From: JBKHJA01 sp046538375
GTDB lineage: Bacteria; Acidobacteriota; Aminicenantia; Aminicenantales; Aminicenantaceae
DNA: 14,546 bases
Direction: 5' to 3'
NCBI GenBank assembly: GCA_046538375.1
Contig: JBKHJA010000068.1
Coordinates: forward strand, 1 to 14,546
Both the position numbers and the translations under genes were made by a program. The notes below the pieces were generated by a model that searched no databases, had not been told where the DNA came from, and was given only the letters and a program-made list of their open reading frames with translations. Shown one piece after another: positions 14,470-14,546 of the stretch. How positions within the stretch are numbered: position 1 is the stretch's first letter; every line of letters begins with the position of its first letter.

Positions 14470-14505
14470 GGATTCCTCCTTTTTGTATGTGTAATGGAAA
14501 AAAAT

Positions 14506-14534
14506 CTTATAGCACAGGGAAATCCTCAAGTCAA
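14506..14534 (-). promoter_or_regulatory. Predicted sigma-70-type promoter of the S9A peptidase gene
   Basis: On the minus strand TTGACT (14529-14534) is separated by exactly 17 bp from TATAAG (14506-14511), each matching 5 of 6 consensus bases. Transcription would start near 14499, about 30 bases before the ATG at 14469 and just ahead of its AAGGAGG site. Confidence 0.65.
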
Positions 14535-14546
14535 AAAGGGAAAAAA

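Overview
The window reads as chromosomal DNA from a bacterium of moderate GC content. It carries menaquinone-type methylation, Tat and Sec export signals, sigma-54 regulation and several exported hydrolases. This mix would fit an uncultured, probably heterotrophic lineage such as Acidobacteriota or Candidatus Aminicenantes, but that placement is inferred from gene style and not from a marker gene. No rRNA, tRNA, CRISPR array, transposase or phage gene was seen.

Left part (1-6472): two transcription units face each other. The plus-strand unit (145-2699) encodes a UbiE/MenG-type SAM methyltransferase, a P-loop protein resembling HPr kinase, and a ComA-family phosphosulfolactate synthase. The minus-strand unit encodes a PflX-like radical SAM protein with an apparent Tat signal (5155-6189), followed by an exported GH63-like glycosidase (2732-5101). 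The units converge on a symmetric AT-rich hairpin at 2688-2723. Both are preceded by copies of the same ~60-bp element (1-60 and 6298-6353) in the same orientation relative to transcription. Each copy has a C-rich block, a TATA(A/T)T box and an identical 17-bp core. This suggests common control of the two units or a dispersed repeat.

Middle part (6473-8098): a secreted protein with five ~41-residue propeller-type repeats fused to a transglutaminase-like domain with an intact Cys-His-Asp triad. It has its own promoter and a strong ribosome binding site.

Regulatory part (8144-12022, minus strand): a soluble PAS-PAS histidine kinase that starts with TTG overlaps an NtrC-type sigma-54 activator. 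Downstream, a near-perfect -24/-12 promoter (9043-9058) precedes a third gene, a receiver protein whose C-terminal half holds two copies of a four-cysteine motif. The simplest model is kinase -> NtrC-type regulator -> sigma-54 promoter -> cysteine-rich receiver protein. The signal and final output are unknown. This is the best candidate for an undescribed system in the window.

Right part (12316-14469, minus strand): an S9A peptidase of the oligopeptidase B type with a hydrophobic export or anchor segment and a good sigma-70-type promoter. A hairpin-rich stretch without a clear gene (about 12131-12280) separates it from the kinase.
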